A program made the position numbers and the translations under genes. A model generated the notes under the pieces. The model worked only from the letters and a program-made list of their open reading frames with translations. It did not search any database and was not told the DNA's origin. From positions 52,166-116,165 of the forward strand of contig JAKLEA010000019.1 in the NCBI GenBank assembly GCA_022711755.1: a stretch of DNA of 64,000 nt. Direction: 5' to 3'. The stretch comes from Planctomycetota bacterium. Lineage in GTDB: Bacteria; Planctomycetota; Brocadiia; SM23-32; JAKLEA01. Positions 37,395 to 47,900 of the stretch are shown piece by piece (position 1 is the first letter of the stretch; each line of letters starts with the position of its first letter).

Positions 37395-37416
37395 GTGTGA
37401 TGCGAACTTCATCCCT

Positions 37417-40110
37417 TTACGCAAACACGTCGGGATCAATGATGTAATCGGCTGCGGGGGACTTGACGGTCCAGATCGAACCCTTGTTGCGCGAGGCGAT
37501 CGCCCACTGTCCGGCGATGCCCGATCCGTCACCGACTGTCCCCTTCACAAAGACCTGTCTCAGCGTGGCCGAGCCGTCGAATCCGGCGGGGATGTAGGGG
37601 GCGCCGTTTTCGCCGCCGTCGCTGAACGTGTCGAACGGGCTGGCGGTCGGGCCGTGCTCGTTCCAGACGCCGACCAGCACGTTGGTCCGTTCCACGTCCC
37701 CGGCCACGTAGAGGAAGCCAAGCTCGACGCGCTTGCCTGCGGCCAGAGATCGCGTTCCGACGCCCACGTCCGTGTCGGTCATGTTGCCCATGACGAACAG
37801 GTTCGTGATTCCTTCGTCGGCAATGATGGTTGCGCGGTTGGCGCCTTCCTTGCGTGTTGCGGCGGCCAGCAAAGTGCCGATCTTGTTGGCGGTGATCTTG
37901 CCGGTAACCGCGCCCTTGGAGACCGTGACGCTGGTCAGTGTTCCACCGGCGTTCACGTTCGCGGCAAGGTTGCCCGAAGCCACGAGGATCGTCCCGGCGC
38001 CGCCCGTGAGGTCAAGGCTGCCGGAGAAGTTGCCGCCCTGTACTGCGATCAGGTTGGCGGACGCGGCGGCGATGTTCGCGTTCAGACCGCTGCCGACGAC
38101 CATCGTCTGGATCGCGCCGGTGACGTCAATGGAGCCGAGGCTCGTAACGGAACCCTTGGCGTAGAAGAGCTGCAGGTCGCGCTCCGTGTCAATGCCGCCG
38201 GTGAAATTGCGTCCGGCGTAGACAAGTTGCATCTCGCGGTTGGCGCTCAGTTCAGCCGTGATGTCCAACTGCGCAAAGGCCTGGCCCAGCGCGCCGCCCG
38301 CATCAACCGAGCCGTTCAGGCTTTCCTTGGCGAAGACCTGCCGGATGTCTGACGCGGCGGTGATTCCCGCGCTGATCGTCTTGGCAGAATAGACCATGCC
38401 GATTGTGGATTGCGAGTTGATGATCGCGCTGCCGGTCATGTTGCCGGTTGTGTAGACCATGGCGATTGACTGGCCGGAGACCTCTCCGCCGAGATTGCCC
38501 GCAATCGGCCCGCCAAGCCCGACCATGACATTGCCGACCTTTCCGTCAATACGGATGTTGCCGGGCGCGTGGCCGATGGTGATGAGGGTTGAAAGCCCCT
38601 CGCTGAGAACGTTGCCCAGCAGGCTGTTGCTGGAATTATCCGTTCCGTTGATGATTGCTGTGCCGATGGAGCCAGTGTCGGTGAAGATGCCCGCGAATTG
38701 GGGAACCGTGAACCCGCCGGCCTCGGCGATGATCAGGTCCGATCCGGGCGGCAGGCCGGTGACTTCAGAATTGAAGATCGCCGTCGCTATGCCGCTCTGA
38801 GCCGCTATGAAGGAAACGGCGCTCGGGTTGCCCGTGCGCTGGTCTATGAACGCGCTGATCTTGCCGTTCGGGACGACAATCCCCAGTCCGGTGTGATCCG
38901 CCTTCTGAATGGTGGAGCCGACGAGAATCTGCCCGCGAGCAATGACGACCACCCCGCCCGGCGTGCCGACGATCTGGAGGTCGTTGGCCAGGCTGTTCGG
39001 GTTGTAGGTATTGTCATAAACCCCGTTGATGTCGCTCATGCCGGGTCCCAGCGCGTCGGTATCGTAGATGTAGACCTGCTGGCCTTGGGCGGTCGTGACC
39101 TTGCCGACAAGCTGTATTGCGCCGGGTTCGTAGACGGTCACATGAGCGGTTGCGGGAGTTGGGTCAACCGCACCGTCCGCATCCGTCGCCCTGAAGGTGA
39201 CGGTGTATGCGCCCGGGGTGGTCAGGACGAGATTTCCCGGATCCTCGCTGGTGAAGGTCCGGCTGAACCCCCCGGGGCCGGTCACCTGCCAGTTATATGC
39301 GGAAATACCCGTATCGTCAGTCGCGGTTCCCTGAAGATTGATTGCCGTATCGGCGGCCACGAATGCGCCGTCAAGCGGGGAGTTGATGACGCTTTCAGGG
39401 GGGGTATTGACGCGAACCTTGACGAAGGCCGGGGACGGATCAGGCTGGAAACTGTTGTCAATCGGCACATAGGCGAAGAAATATTCGCCGGGGGCGTCGA
39501 GTTGAACATCGCCCGGATTCTGCATCAGGTAGGTCGGGTCCTCCTGCGGGTTGGCCGCGAAGCCGCCCGGGCCGAAGCCTGTCCAGACGTGCATGATTAC
39601 CGCACCGTCGGAATCCGTGGCGCTGGACGCGAGGTTCACCTTCCCGCCCGGGTTGATCACAGTTCCGTCAATGGGCGAAGTAATCGTCCCGTTCGGGGGC
39701 ACGTTGGTCGGGGAGCCGACCTTGACTGAAACCTGAGCCGGGGTTGAATCGGTATTGCCGTCATTGTCCGTGACGGCATAGATGATCGTGTAGTAGCCGG
39801 CATTGGGGAGCGTGATCGAGCCGGGGTCCGCCGTCTCGTAGTTGGCGATGAAGATTGGAAGCCCGCCCGAACCGGGACCGGGACCGAGGATGAACCATGC
39901 GTGAGATGCAATTGTGCCGTCAGGATCGGTGGCGGTTCCCTGAAGATTGACGCTTCCGCCGACGGAGATTTCAGCGCCGTCCAACGGGGAATCAATCGTC
40001 GCATTTGGCGCAATGCCGGCCAGAAGCAACCTGGATTCCAGCCGCTCCATGTCGCAGGCCGAGCGGCTGAAGGCTGCTTTGAAAACACATGACTTTTTCT
40101 GGGTCAACAT
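37417..40110 (-). CDS. LEPR-XLL surface protein with PKD-like repeats and a beta-solenoid
   Basis: 897 residues. Near the N-terminus ERLESRLLLAG (residues 22-32) is the LEPR-XLL-type motif typical of large planctomycete surface proteins. Three PKD/Ig-like repeats follow (each with a SPLDG or SPIDG start and an 'NLQGTATD' or 'NLASSATD' turn; about 35-325), then a long stretch of short Gly/Ser/Thr-rich repeats that suggests a beta-solenoid (about 480-780). The last 110 residues (VLVGVWNEHGP, DGGENGAPYIPAGFDG, WAIASRNKGS) are nearly the same as in the protein at 54333-58541. Its own promoter (40188-40217) and terminator make it a single-gene unit. Probably exported and cell-surface; function unknown. 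Confidence 0.85.
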   Translation of the reverse strand: MLTQKKSCVFKAAFSRSACDMERLESRLLLAGIAPNATIDSPLDGAEISVGGSVNLQGTATDPDGTIASHAWFILGPGPGSGGLPIFIANYETADPGSITLPNAGYYTIIYAVTDNDGNTDSTPAQVSVKVGSPTNVPPNGTITSPIDGTVINPGGKVNLASSATDSDGAVIMHVWTGFGPGGFAANPQEDPTYLMQNPGDVQLDAPGEYFFAYVPIDNSFQPDPSPAFVKVRVNTPPESVINSPLDGAFVAADTAINLQGTATDDTGISAYNWQVTGPGGFSRTFTSEDPGNLVLTTPGAYTVTFRATDADGAVDPTPATAHVTVYEPGAIQLVGKVTTAQGQQVYIYDTDALGPGMSDINGVYDNTYNPNSLANDLQIVGTPGGVVVIARGQILVGSTIQKADHTGLGIVVPNGKISAFIDQRTGNPSAVSFIAAQSGIATAIFNSEVTGLPPGSDLIIAEAGGFTVPQFAGIFTDTGSIGTAIINGTDNSSNSLLGNVLSEGLSTLITIGHAPGNIRIDGKVGNVMVGLGGPIAGNLGGEVSGQSIAMVYTTGNMTGSAIINSQSTIGMVYSAKTISAGITAASDIRQVFAKESLNGSVDAGGALGQAFAQLDITAELSANREMQLVYAGRNFTGGIDTERDLQLFYAKGSVTSLGSIDVTGAIQTMVVGSGLNANIAAASANLIAVQGGNFSGSLDLTGGAGTILVASGNLAANVNAGGTLTSVTVSKGAVTGKITANKIGTLLAAATRKEGANRATIIADEGITNLFVMGNMTDTDVGVGTRSLAAGKRVELGFLYVAGDVERTNVLVGVWNEHGPTASPFDTFSDGGENGAPYIPAGFDGSATLRQVFVKGTVGDGSGIAGQWAIASRNKGSIWTVKSPAADYIIDPDVFA

Positions 40111-40187
40111 GCTGATGGCTCCTGATTTGTGTCCGGTTGTTGGAATGCTTCGGGGCGCGGAAGTCCCCCCGCGAACATGATGTTGTC

Positions 40188-40217
40188 ATTATACAGTCAC
40201 GAGGAAAGCCATTGCAA
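40188..40217 (-). promoter_or_regulatory. sigma70-type promoter of the LEPR-XLL protein gene
   Basis: On the minus strand TTGCAA (40212-40217) and a perfect TATAAT (40188-40193), 18 bases apart, about 78 bases upstream of the ATG at 40110, which has AGGAG in front of it. Confidence 0.65.
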
Positions 40218-40407
40218 GCCGAAAAGCCCGATTGGATTACTGGTAAAGGCTTTTTTTACGGTCCAGAAGGTTGACAATGCCGCAGCGTCAGGGGATCATG
40301 CTGCGGCGACGGACTGTCCGGCGCGACGTTGACTGAAAATCTGCCCGTCCCCCGCAAAGGGGGCGGTTCATCAAGGAGCATACCTCAGACAATCGGAGGA
40401 GTTGGAA

Positions 40408-40569
40408 ATGGAAAAGTGGGAATGCGCGATGTGTGGATATGTTTATGATCCTGAGAAGGGGGATCCGGACAACGACGTCCCCCCGGGAACAGCCTTTGAG
40501 GACATCCCGGAGGACTGGGTGTGTCCCGTCTGCGGAGCCTCGAAGGAGGAATTCGAGAAGGTCGAGTAA
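40408..40569 (+). CDS. rubredoxin
   Basis: A 53-residue one-iron electron carrier. The two CxxCG knuckles are complete (Cys6/Cys9 in CAMCG and Cys39/Cys42 in CPVCG), with the family's GYVYDPEKGDP and TAFEDIPEDW between them. GGAGGA lies 8 bases upstream of ATG 40408. TTGACA at 40271 may be part of its promoter. No rubrerythrin, superoxide reductase or other obvious partner is next to it, although bacterioferritin is encoded elsewhere in the window. Confidence 0.95.
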   Translation: MEKWECAMCGYVYDPEKGDPDNDVPPGTAFEDIPEDWVCPVCGASKEEFEKVE

Positions 40570-40667
40570 CCCCGGGACGGGGCGCGTTTGAGCCTGTCTC
40601 AGCAACGCCGGCGCAACGCATAAGCGCATTTATGGCCGCTTTATTTCAATGCGCTTGGCGAAATCGC

Positions 40668-40696
40668 TTGACGCTCCGGAAAGGCATTCCTAGAAT
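40668..40696 (+). promoter_or_regulatory. sigma70-type promoter of the xylulokinase gene
   Basis: TTGACG (40668-40673) and TAGAAT (40691-40696) with 17-base spacing, 39 bases before the GTG start. Confidence 0.65.
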
Positions 40697-40734
40697 AACT
40701 CCCGCTTTTTCCAGAAACGAACGGAGAATCAACA

Positions 40735-42267
40735 GTGGCATATCTGATTGGCATAGACATCGGCACATCGAGCACCAAGGCGCTGCTGTGCACGGATGAA
40801 GGCCGGGTTGTGGCCAGCGCCGTGCTCGAATACGGCGTTGACAACCCGCAGCCGCTCTGGTCGGAACAGGACCCGGAACGGTGGTGGGCCGCGACGGTGG
40901 ACACGGTCAAGGCCGTGATGGATTACGCAAAGATCCCGGGCACGGAGATCGGCGGCATAGGGTTGACAGGCCAGATGCATGGAGCGGTTTTCATGGACGC
41001 GGACAACAACGTCCTGCGCCCGGCGATCCTCTGGAATGACCAGAGAACCGCGACCGAGTGCGTCGAGATAACGGAGAAAGCCGGTGGGCGGGATAAGCTG
41101 ATCGGAATGGTCTCAAACCCAGCCTTGACTGGTTTCACGGCTCCAAAAATCCTCTGGGTCCGCAAAAACGAACCGGAAATCTATGCGCGAGTCCGCAAAG
41201 TCCTCCTTCCGAAGGACTACATCAGATTCCGAATGACCGGGCAGTTCGCAACCGATGTCAGCGACGCATCCGGCACTCTTCTGCTAGACGTGAAGAACCG
41301 CCGATGGTCGGACGAGATGTTGCAGAAGCTGGAGATTGACCGTTCGCTGCTGCCGGATTGCTTCGAGTCCACTGTCGTAAGCGGAAAGGTCACCGAAGAG
41401 GCGGCGGCGGAGATGGGAATCGCGGTCGGCGTTCCGGTTGTCGGCGGCGGCGGGGACCAAGCGGCCGGGGCGGTCGGGAACGGCATTGTTCGGCCCGGTG
41501 TGATTTCCGCGACGCTGGGAACATCCGGCGTGGTTTTTGCATTTGCGGACACGCCGGCGATTGATCCCCAGGGAAGAGCGCACACGTTCTGCCACGCAGC
41601 CCCGGGGAAGTGGCACGTCATGGGCGTAATGCTCTCGGCGGGAGGCTCTCTCCAATGGTTCCGGAACAACCTGGGGGAGATGGAGCGCGAGCAGGCGTCT
41701 CGGATGAAGATTGACGCCTATGAAATCCTCTGCGAGGAGGCTGAAGACGCGGATCCCGGCTGCGAGGGTCTCGTCTTCCTGCCCTACCTTACCGGGGAAA
41801 GAACGCCTCACGCCAATCCCAACGCGCGGGGGGCTTGGATAGGATTGACGACTCGGCACGGCAGAGCGCACATGATAAGATCCATCATGGAAGGCGTGAC
41901 GTTCGGCATGAAGGATTCGCTGCAGATAATGCGGGAATTGGGCATACCGATTGGCGATATCCGTTGCTCCGGAGGCGGCGCCAGAAGCGAGTTCTGGCTC
42001 AGCGTGCAGGCGGATGTCTACGAGTCCCCGGTCTGCACGATCAACGCGACCGATGGGCCGGCCTTCGGCGCCGCGCTGCTGGCAGGCGTGGGGACAGGCG
42101 CGTGGTCAAGCGTGGAAGAAGCCTGCGACTCAACGATCAACGTGATCTCAAGAACCGAGCCGAACGAGGCGAACTACGAGATTTACCGGAAGTCTTACGC
42201 AATGTTCAGGAAGTTGTATAATTCCCTGCGTGAAGATTTCGACATCATCACCTCGCTTGCGAAGTGA
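40735..42267 (+). CDS. xylB: xylulokinase
   Basis: 510 residues of the FGGY carbohydrate kinase family. XylB phosphorylates D-xylulose to xylulose 5-phosphate in the cytoplasm. It shows the N-terminal phosphate loop IGIDIGTSSTKALL, LTGQMHGAVFMD (the xylulokinase QMHG signature), ILWNDQRT, the catalytic Asp in VVGGGGDQAAGAVG, and the C-terminal CSGGGARSEFW and DGPAFGAALLA. Length is normal. The start is GTG 40735 with GGAGA upstream. No xylose isomerase is adjacent. Confidence 0.94.
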   Translation: MAYLIGIDIGTSSTKALLCTDEGRVVASAVLEYGVDNPQPLWSEQDPERWWAATVDTVKAVMDYAKIPGTEIGGIGLTGQMHGAVFMDADNNVLRPAILWNDQRTATECVEITEKAGGRDKLIGMVSNPALTGFTAPKILWVRKNEPEIYARVRKVLLPKDYIRFRMTGQFATDVSDASGTLLLDVKNRRWSDEMLQKLEIDRSLLPDCFESTVVSGKVTEEAAAEMGIAVGVPVVGGGGDQAAGAVGNGIVRPGVISATLGTSGVVFAFADTPAIDPQGRAHTFCHAAPGKWHVMGVMLSAGGSLQWFRNNLGEMEREQASRMKIDAYEILCEEAEDADPGCEGLVFLPYLTGERTPHANPNARGAWIGLTTRHGRAHMIRSIMEGVTFGMKDSLQIMRELGIPIGDIRCSGGGARSEFWLSVQADVYESPVCTINATDGPAFGAALLAGVGTGAWSSVEEACDSTINVISRTEPNEANYEIYRKSYAMFRKLYNSLREDFDIITSLAK

Positions 42268-42386
42268 CGGCTGTCCGGCGCAGGCGCCTGACCCGGCGCG
42301 AGAGGGATTTTTCATTCGGCTTAATATGCGGGGCAACCGATTCTCGCTCGTGACAGGCCCCCGCATCCGGTAGGGAACAGGCAATC

Positions 42387-42590
42387 TTGGAAGAGGCAGG
42401 ACAGACGCCGCCCGGATCCGGTTCCGTGTTGTCCGAGCAGGACAGGCGGAAATTGGAGCGACTTGCGCTGATCAAGGAGCGCTACAGAAAGCTCGTCCTG
42501 GAGCCGCGCAGACAGATTCAATTCGAAATAGAGTCTGAGAGCGAGGATAAGGACAGTGAAGACGGATCAGCAACGCCCGATGCGGTCTGA
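42387..42590 (+). CDS. small charged protein of unknown function
   Basis: 67 residues starting at TTG 42387. A central helix rich in Arg, Lys, Leu and Glu (QDRRKLERLALIKERYRKL) is followed by an acidic tail. AGGGAA lies upstream but is weak. It stands between xylB and the DUF3467 gene on the same strand. Codon use fits the neighbours, but I recognise no family and it may not be a gene. Confidence 0.45.
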   Translation: MEEAGQTPPGSGSVLSEQDRRKLERLALIKERYRKLVLEPRRQIQFEIESESEDKDSEDGSATPDAV

Positions 42591-42619
42591 GGCGCATGAA
42601 CGCGCGAGCGTTAAACGTC

Positions 42620-42649
42620 TTGACATGCAATACGCGTCGCTGCTAACCT
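42620..42649 (+). promoter_or_regulatory. sigma70-type promoter of the DUF3467 gene
   Basis: TTGACA (42620-42625) and TAACCT (42644-42649), 18 bases apart, about 60 bases before ATG 42708. Confidence 0.55.
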
Positions 42650-42707
42650 AGCGGCGTTATTTCTGACGTTTTGCAAGTTTTTCTCAGGACAACGAAGGAG
42701 GCACACA

Positions 42708-43055
42708 ATGGCCGATGAAAACGCCCCCCAGGCTGGGGAAGCTCAACAGGGACAACCCGGACAGCGCACGATCAGACTGTCCGACGAGGGAGTCAAGACT
42801 CTTTACGCGAATCTGTTCTCGGTTGTCGGCGACCAGGATGACATCATGCTGATGTTCGGCTCCCAGTTCGGAAACGCCAACGTCATAAAGATTGAGTCCA
42901 AGATTGTCGTCAATGCCAGGAACGCGAAGCGGATCGCCCTGTCTCTGGCCGAGGTCATCCGCCGTTACGAAGCCCGCAACGGCATCATTGACATCACCGC
43001 TCCGCCGCCCAGACCGGCCGGCGCGCAGGCACAGCCGCAGGGAGAGTCGAACTAG
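42708..43055 (+). CDS. DUF3467 family protein
   Basis: 115 residues, acidic Gln/Pro-rich ends around a compact core (KTLYANLFSVVGDQDDIMLMFG, VVNARNAKRIALSLAEVIRRYEA) that matches DUF3467, a small cytoplasmic family of unknown function found in PVC bacteria and others. AAGGAGG lies 6 bases upstream of ATG 42708. With its own promoter and a strong terminator it is a single-gene unit, likely well expressed. Confidence 0.88.
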   Translation: MADENAPQAGEAQQGQPGQRTIRLSDEGVKTLYANLFSVVGDQDDIMLMFGSQFGNANVIKIESKIVVNARNAKRIALSLAEVIRRYEARNGIIDITAPPPRPAGAQAQPQGESN

Positions 43056-43110
43056 AACCGTTAAATCAGCGCAGCGGGGATCAAATGCCTCCCCTGCAGC
43101 GGATAATGCA

Positions 43111-43148
43111 AAAAAATAACCCGGACGATTTCGCCCGGGTTATTTTTT
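43111..43148 (+). terminator. strong, probably bidirectional Rho-independent terminator
   Basis: A 14-base perfect stem (AAAAAATAACCCGG at 43111-43124 with its complement at 43135-43148) around a 10-base loop, with T on one side and A on the other. It lies between the convergent DUF3467 gene and the lipoprotein gene and can serve both. Confidence 0.92.
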
Positions 43149-43171
43149 TAACCATCCAGACCGTCAGGACC

Positions 43172-43621
43172 TTATCCATACGAATAGGAAACGAGGATCA
43201 GAATCTTATTGCTTCCCGGGGAAACGTATAGCAGCAAATACTCAAAAGCTCCGCCGTTCTTAAGCTTCAGTTCCGGCGTCCGCGGCCCCGCCTTGAATAT
43301 GCGGACAGTCTCGGAATCCGTCAGAAGCGGATGTCTGTATTGCCCGACCGCGCCGACATGCCAGACTCGGAATTGCGCGTCGGACGCCCTTGACTCCAGA
43401 GGGACTTCCTGAAGCTTCAATCCGCTGATGATCAATTGAAGATCGTCTTCATTCACGACGGTCTCGACAATCCCCTCCCGACTCCTGCCGCTCATCTGCG
43501 CCTTGACCTTCGACGGCGTCGCCCCGCACCCGGAAAGCAGCGCAGTAATATCCCGTTCCAACCCGATTCGATTGCAACCGATAGCAAGCAGCAGGCAGAC
43601 CGGCGCGGCAAAGCTTAACAT
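43172..43621 (-). CDS. small lipoprotein of unknown function
   Basis: 149 residues with a lipoprotein signal (MLSFAAPVCLLLAIGC, Cys16) and a beta-rich remainder; no family recognised. The ATG at 43621 has AGGACGG upstream. It is the last gene of a minus-strand operon (HEAT lipoprotein, Tat oxidoreductase, this gene), 40 bases after the oxidoreductase stop, and is followed by the terminator at 43111-43148. Confidence 0.7.
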   Translation of the reverse strand: MLSFAAPVCLLLAIGCNRIGLERDITALLSGCGATPSKVKAQMSGRSREGIVETVVNEDDLQLIISGLKLQEVPLESRASDAQFRVWHVGAVGQYRHPLLTDSETVRIFKAGPRTPELKLKNGGAFEYLLLYVSPGSNKILILVSYSYG

Positions 43622-43661
43622 CGCCGTCCTGCGGGATTCACGCGCGGCGCGATATGCGCTC

Positions 43662-44954
43662 TCAGAGATGCCACGGCTTGCGCATCGGTCTTGAGAGCCA
43701 CCTGTTGGCCTCTTCGTCTCCAACGAACTGCTCCTTGTCCGGGTCCCAGTTCAATTTCCGCCCAAGCCGGATGGATAGGTTGCCCAGGTGCGAGAGGGTG
43801 ATTGACCTGTGCCCGATCTCGACGTCGCAAACGCATTTCCGGCGCGTCTTGATGCAATCGAACCAGTCGTGGTAGTGCGACGGCTTCACCCATGAGCCTG
43901 TCCAGCCCCGGTCAATGTTCGGGCTTTCATAGAGCTGGACGCTGTCCGCGCCGAACTTGACCCTTTCGAGTTCTTCAGGCTCGGTCGCCAGCGTCCCGCG
44001 GTCAACGTAGACCTTGCCTTTAGAGCCGTAGAAAGTGACGCCTGAAGGACGCCCCGGGCCGGCGGTGATGGTCACGCCGTCGGCGTACTTGTAGTTGACC
44101 ACGTAGGTTGTCGGGGTGTTCCAGACGCCGGTGGTCGGCAGTTCGCCCTTGCCGTCAATCTCCACAGGCCCGGTGAGGTCGGTCCCATGCCCCCACTGGG
44201 CGATGTCCAGATGATGCGCGCCCCAGTCGCAGAGCGATCCGCCGGAGTAATCCCATATGAACCTGAACGCGCCGGGGTGGCGGCGGGAGTTGTATGGAAC
44301 CCAGGGGGCCTGCCCGAGCCACATGTCCCAGTCAATCCAGTGAGGCGCAGGACCGTCGCCGGAATCGTCGCACGTAGGGTTTCCGCCCAGGCCCACGTCA
44401 ATGCGCTCCAGCTTGCCGATGTAGTTGTTCCGGACCAGCATGCAGGCGTGGTAGAACTCCCGGCTCGAACGCTGTTGCGTGCCAGTCTGAAAGACCGCGC
44501 CGTAGCGTCGCGCCGCCTTGACGAGCGCCTGCCCCTCGGCGACGGTCAGCGTAAGGGGCTTTTCGCAGTAGACGTCCTTGCCGGCCTGCATGGCGTGAAG
44601 AGAGACCAGCGTGTGCCAGTGGTCGGGCGTGGCGATGATGATCGCGTCAATGTCCTTGCGTTCAAGCAGGCTGCGATAATCCTTGAAGGCATAAGCCTTC
44701 GGGCCAAGCTGGAACCGCGCCCCGTGCATGCGGTTCTCATCCACGTCGCAGACGGCGACGGCCTGATCCTTCAGGGACATCAGGTGGTTCATGCCCATGC
44801 CGCCCATGCCGACGAAGCCAAGCATGATCTTCTCGCTCGGCGGCGCGGCGAAGACGGATTGCGGGATTATGGTCGGGACGGCAAACGCCAGGCTGGTCCC
44901 GGCGGCCTTCCGCAGAAGCGAACGGCGCGTGATTGCCGATTTCGGTGTTTCCAT
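43662..44954 (-). CDS. Tat-exported Gfo/Idh/MocA family oxidoreductase
   Basis: 430 residues. A twin-arginine signal (TRRSLLRKAAGTSLAFAVP) directs folded, cofactor-loaded export. The NAD(P)-binding domain has LGFVGMGGMGMNH and ACDVD-like AVCDVDENR, the EKP motif is intact (DVYCEKPLTLT), and the family's catalytic His pair is in CDWGAHHLDIAQWG. The C-terminal part (GEEANRW-like DEEANRWLSRPMRKPW) is typical of the large planctomycete group of exported oxidoreductases. METPKS at 44954 is the start. It is 45 bases downstream of the HEAT lipoprotein gene. Confidence 0.93.
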   Translation of the reverse strand: METPKSAITRRSLLRKAAGTSLAFAVPTIIPQSVFAAPPSEKIMLGFVGMGGMGMNHLMSLKDQAVAVCDVDENRMHGARFQLGPKAYAFKDYRSLLERKDIDAIIIATPDHWHTLVSLHAMQAGKDVYCEKPLTLTVAEGQALVKAARRYGAVFQTGTQQRSSREFYHACMLVRNNYIGKLERIDVGLGGNPTCDDSGDGPAPHWIDWDMWLGQAPWVPYNSRRHPGAFRFIWDYSGGSLCDWGAHHLDIAQWGHGTDLTGPVEIDGKGELPTTGVWNTPTTYVVNYKYADGVTITAGPGRPSGVTFYGSKGKVYVDRGTLATEPEELERVKFGADSVQLYESPNIDRGWTGSWVKPSHYHDWFDCIKTRRKCVCDVEIGHRSITLSHLGNLSIRLGRKLNWDPDKEQFVGDEEANRWLSRPMRKPWHL

Positions 44955-44999
44955 TCTGTTCCGCCTTTCAAGTTGCGCGCGGGACAATGTCGTTGAACG

Positions 45000-47900
45000 T
45001 CACCTGGCCTCTCCGCCCTTTGACGGATCAAACCTGACGCCTTCGAGCTTGCCGCCGGGGACCGGCGACCCGATCTGCGCGCAGAATCCCCATCCGCCCC
45101 CGCCCTGCGTGATCTTCAGCGTCAGCCGGTTCCAACCCTTCCTGAGCACAACGTCGGCGTGATCCTGGCCGGGCTGCGCGCCACGGTTGGTATTGTCGGC
45201 TATTATGACGGCGTCATTGAGCCAGACCTTGATCCCGTCATCCGATCCGACGTCCACGGAAACGTCCTGTTCGGTTTCGGAGAATATCCACGTCCGGGCG
45301 TAGGCTGCCTTGTTGTTGTTCTCGCCCCATTTCTCAAAGAGGCCGACCATTCCGCCATCGCCGGCCTTGAAGTCCTGCCACTTAACCTCGCCCTCCTTTT
45401 CCGGTCCGAGCGGGATGTCGAACAGTTCGTTGTACTGCTTGCCTTCCGCGTCATACGGTCCCGCCACCTTCCAGTCGAGGATGAAATCTCCGCTGCTGCC
45501 CACGACCATCAGGCGTCCCTCCTCGATGTGCGCGCAATCGAAGGTCACGCCCTTGATTTCGTCGCCGTCCGCCCCGCGCAGTTGGGCGCAGAAGTCCCAC
45601 ATCATGACGTTCTGCGTGATTTTCAACATGAGGCTGTTCCAGCCCTGTTGGAGAGTGATGTCAACCTTCTCCTGACCGGGCGCTGCCCCGCGCTCAATCT
45701 TGTGGGCCAGTATCGGACGCCCGTTGAACCACACCTTAACACTATCGTCCGTTCCAAGCTCAAGCCCCGCCCGCTGCCGTTTGTCCGAGTGAATCCACGT
45801 CCGCGCATAGGCCACTTTCTGCTGCCCGCCGTACTTCGCCAGCAGGTCGAACATCCACGGGCGGTTCGGATCGGCGCTCGGGGGGATGATCTCCCATTTA
45901 ACCGTCGGCGACTGGTCGGTCTCCGGCGGGAATGCGACTTCAAACAGGTCCATATGGCTCTTGCCCTTGATTTCATACGGGCCTGCGACCTGCCATGAGG
46001 TAATGAAATCCTGATATCTGCGGATTTCTTCGATTGCGGCGCGAGCCTGGGCGACTACGGACTCGTCCTTGATCTGTTCCGTGACGGCCTTCATCGCCGC
46101 CTGTGCCTCCTTCGGATGCGCCCCGCGGATGGTCAGCCCGACCTTCATGACGGCATGGGCGGCCTCCATCCGGACCGTCTGATCCTTCAGCATGGGCAGT
46201 ATAGCGTTCAACGCTTCCAGAGACTTCAGTTCCGCCATGCCTGCAAGGACCATCTTGCGCTCGTCAGGCTTTTTCGCGGCGCCCATGAGCTTGCTGAACT
46301 CGGCCACTGTATCGGGGCCGGATCGGGCCGCGTCCAACGGGAGGACGCGGGCAGCCCCGCGCAGGGCCAGAACCCGCTGCGTTTCGTTCTTGCCGGCAAT
46401 GGCCATATCCCGGAGCGTTGCGTAGACACGGGCGTCCGGCCATTCCGCCAGCGCCCTGACGGCTGCGTCTCTGGCCTCAGACTGCTCAGAATCCTTCTCT
46501 TTAACCAAAGCTGCAAGCACCTTGTCATTGGCAATGCCGCCCAGGGCGCGGATGACGGAACAGCGGATTTTCGTGTCAGTTATCTGCGGCAATCGCGACA
46601 GCAGTTCATCCGCCGCAACGGCTTTGTCGGCATTCCGCCCAGCCGTCGCGACAACAGCCTTCTCTGCCGCTTTCATTTCAGTCTGGCTTGAAGCCTTCAG
46701 AAGCACTGCGGCAAGGTCCTTCATATCCTTCGGGGCGGCCAGAATGGTCAGCGATTCCAGCGCGGCGATTCTGACGCCGGGGTCCTCATCCCGCGCCGCC
46801 TGAAGCAGCGCCGGAGTCGCGGCGTCGGCCTTCCGGTGCGCCAGCGCCTCGATGACAACCCTGCGCTCGGCGGCGGGGCCTTTGTTGACAAAAGTAATCA
46901 ACGCGGAATCGGCGTCCGCGACGCGCATCCCGACTATGCTCGCCATCGCGACTCCGCCCTCGCGCTTCGACTGACCGGCGGCGGCAGTTATCAGCAGGGG
47001 AAGCGACGACGCGTCGCCAACCTGGCGCAATGCGCCCAGCGCGGCGACTCGCACGTCCTCGTTGGCGCTTCCGGCGGATCGGGAAATCACGGTTTTAACG
47101 TCCGAGCCGCCTCGGCTGGCCAGCGCGCCGATCAGCAACACCTGGTCGGCAGGCGGGAGCTTCGGCAGTTCCTCCTCCATCAGCTTCCCGACGCTGGTTC
47201 CCTTCATTTCCCGTATGCAGCGAACAGCGGCGGCCTTCAGGATGCGGCTATCCTCGCGCAAGGCCGGGATGACCAGCGGCAGCGCGTCCTCGCTGGAGGC
47301 CTCGGAAAGCCCGACAAGGGAGGATGCTCTGACGACCTCTGATTCCCCCGGCCCCGCAAGATTCTTCCAGATTGCGACAGCCTCCTCATTTCTCCCCTCG
47401 GCCAGGGCAATCCGCGCGCAGCGCAGCAGCGCGTCGCACGCGGCCCCGCGCCTGCGTTTATCGGTTGAGGCGGCGCGCAGATCATCCAGAGCCTTGACCG
47501 ATTCCGCGCCGCCGATGCGTCCAAGCGCGTCAATCGCCGCGACGGCGACGCCGTCATCGTCATGAGTCGCCAGCTTCGCCAATTGATCGCAGGCCAGTGC
47601 ATCCCGCCTGGCTCCGACAAGGTCGGCCACAGCAATCAGAACGCACGGTTCCTTAGAGGCCAGAACGTCCCGCAACGCCTGCCCGGCGACATCCGAGCTA
47701 TTCCCGGCAAGAGCGTAGCAGGCCATGTCAACCGACGCGGGATCGGAAAGCTGCTTCGACAGTGCCGGGACGGAAACGTCCGTTCCAACCGAGAAGAGTT
47801 GCCGGCAGATGAACAGTTTCGCGTCCGGGGAGGACTCCTTTTCCAGCAGTTCGATCAGGCGTTGTTCGATGCGCGCGCGGCAGGCCGGCCTGCCGTGAGT

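Noticed and set aside
40271..40299. TTGACA-17-GATCAT as a rubredoxin promoter
   Set aside because: The -10 is poor; mentioned under rubredoxin but not listed as a site.
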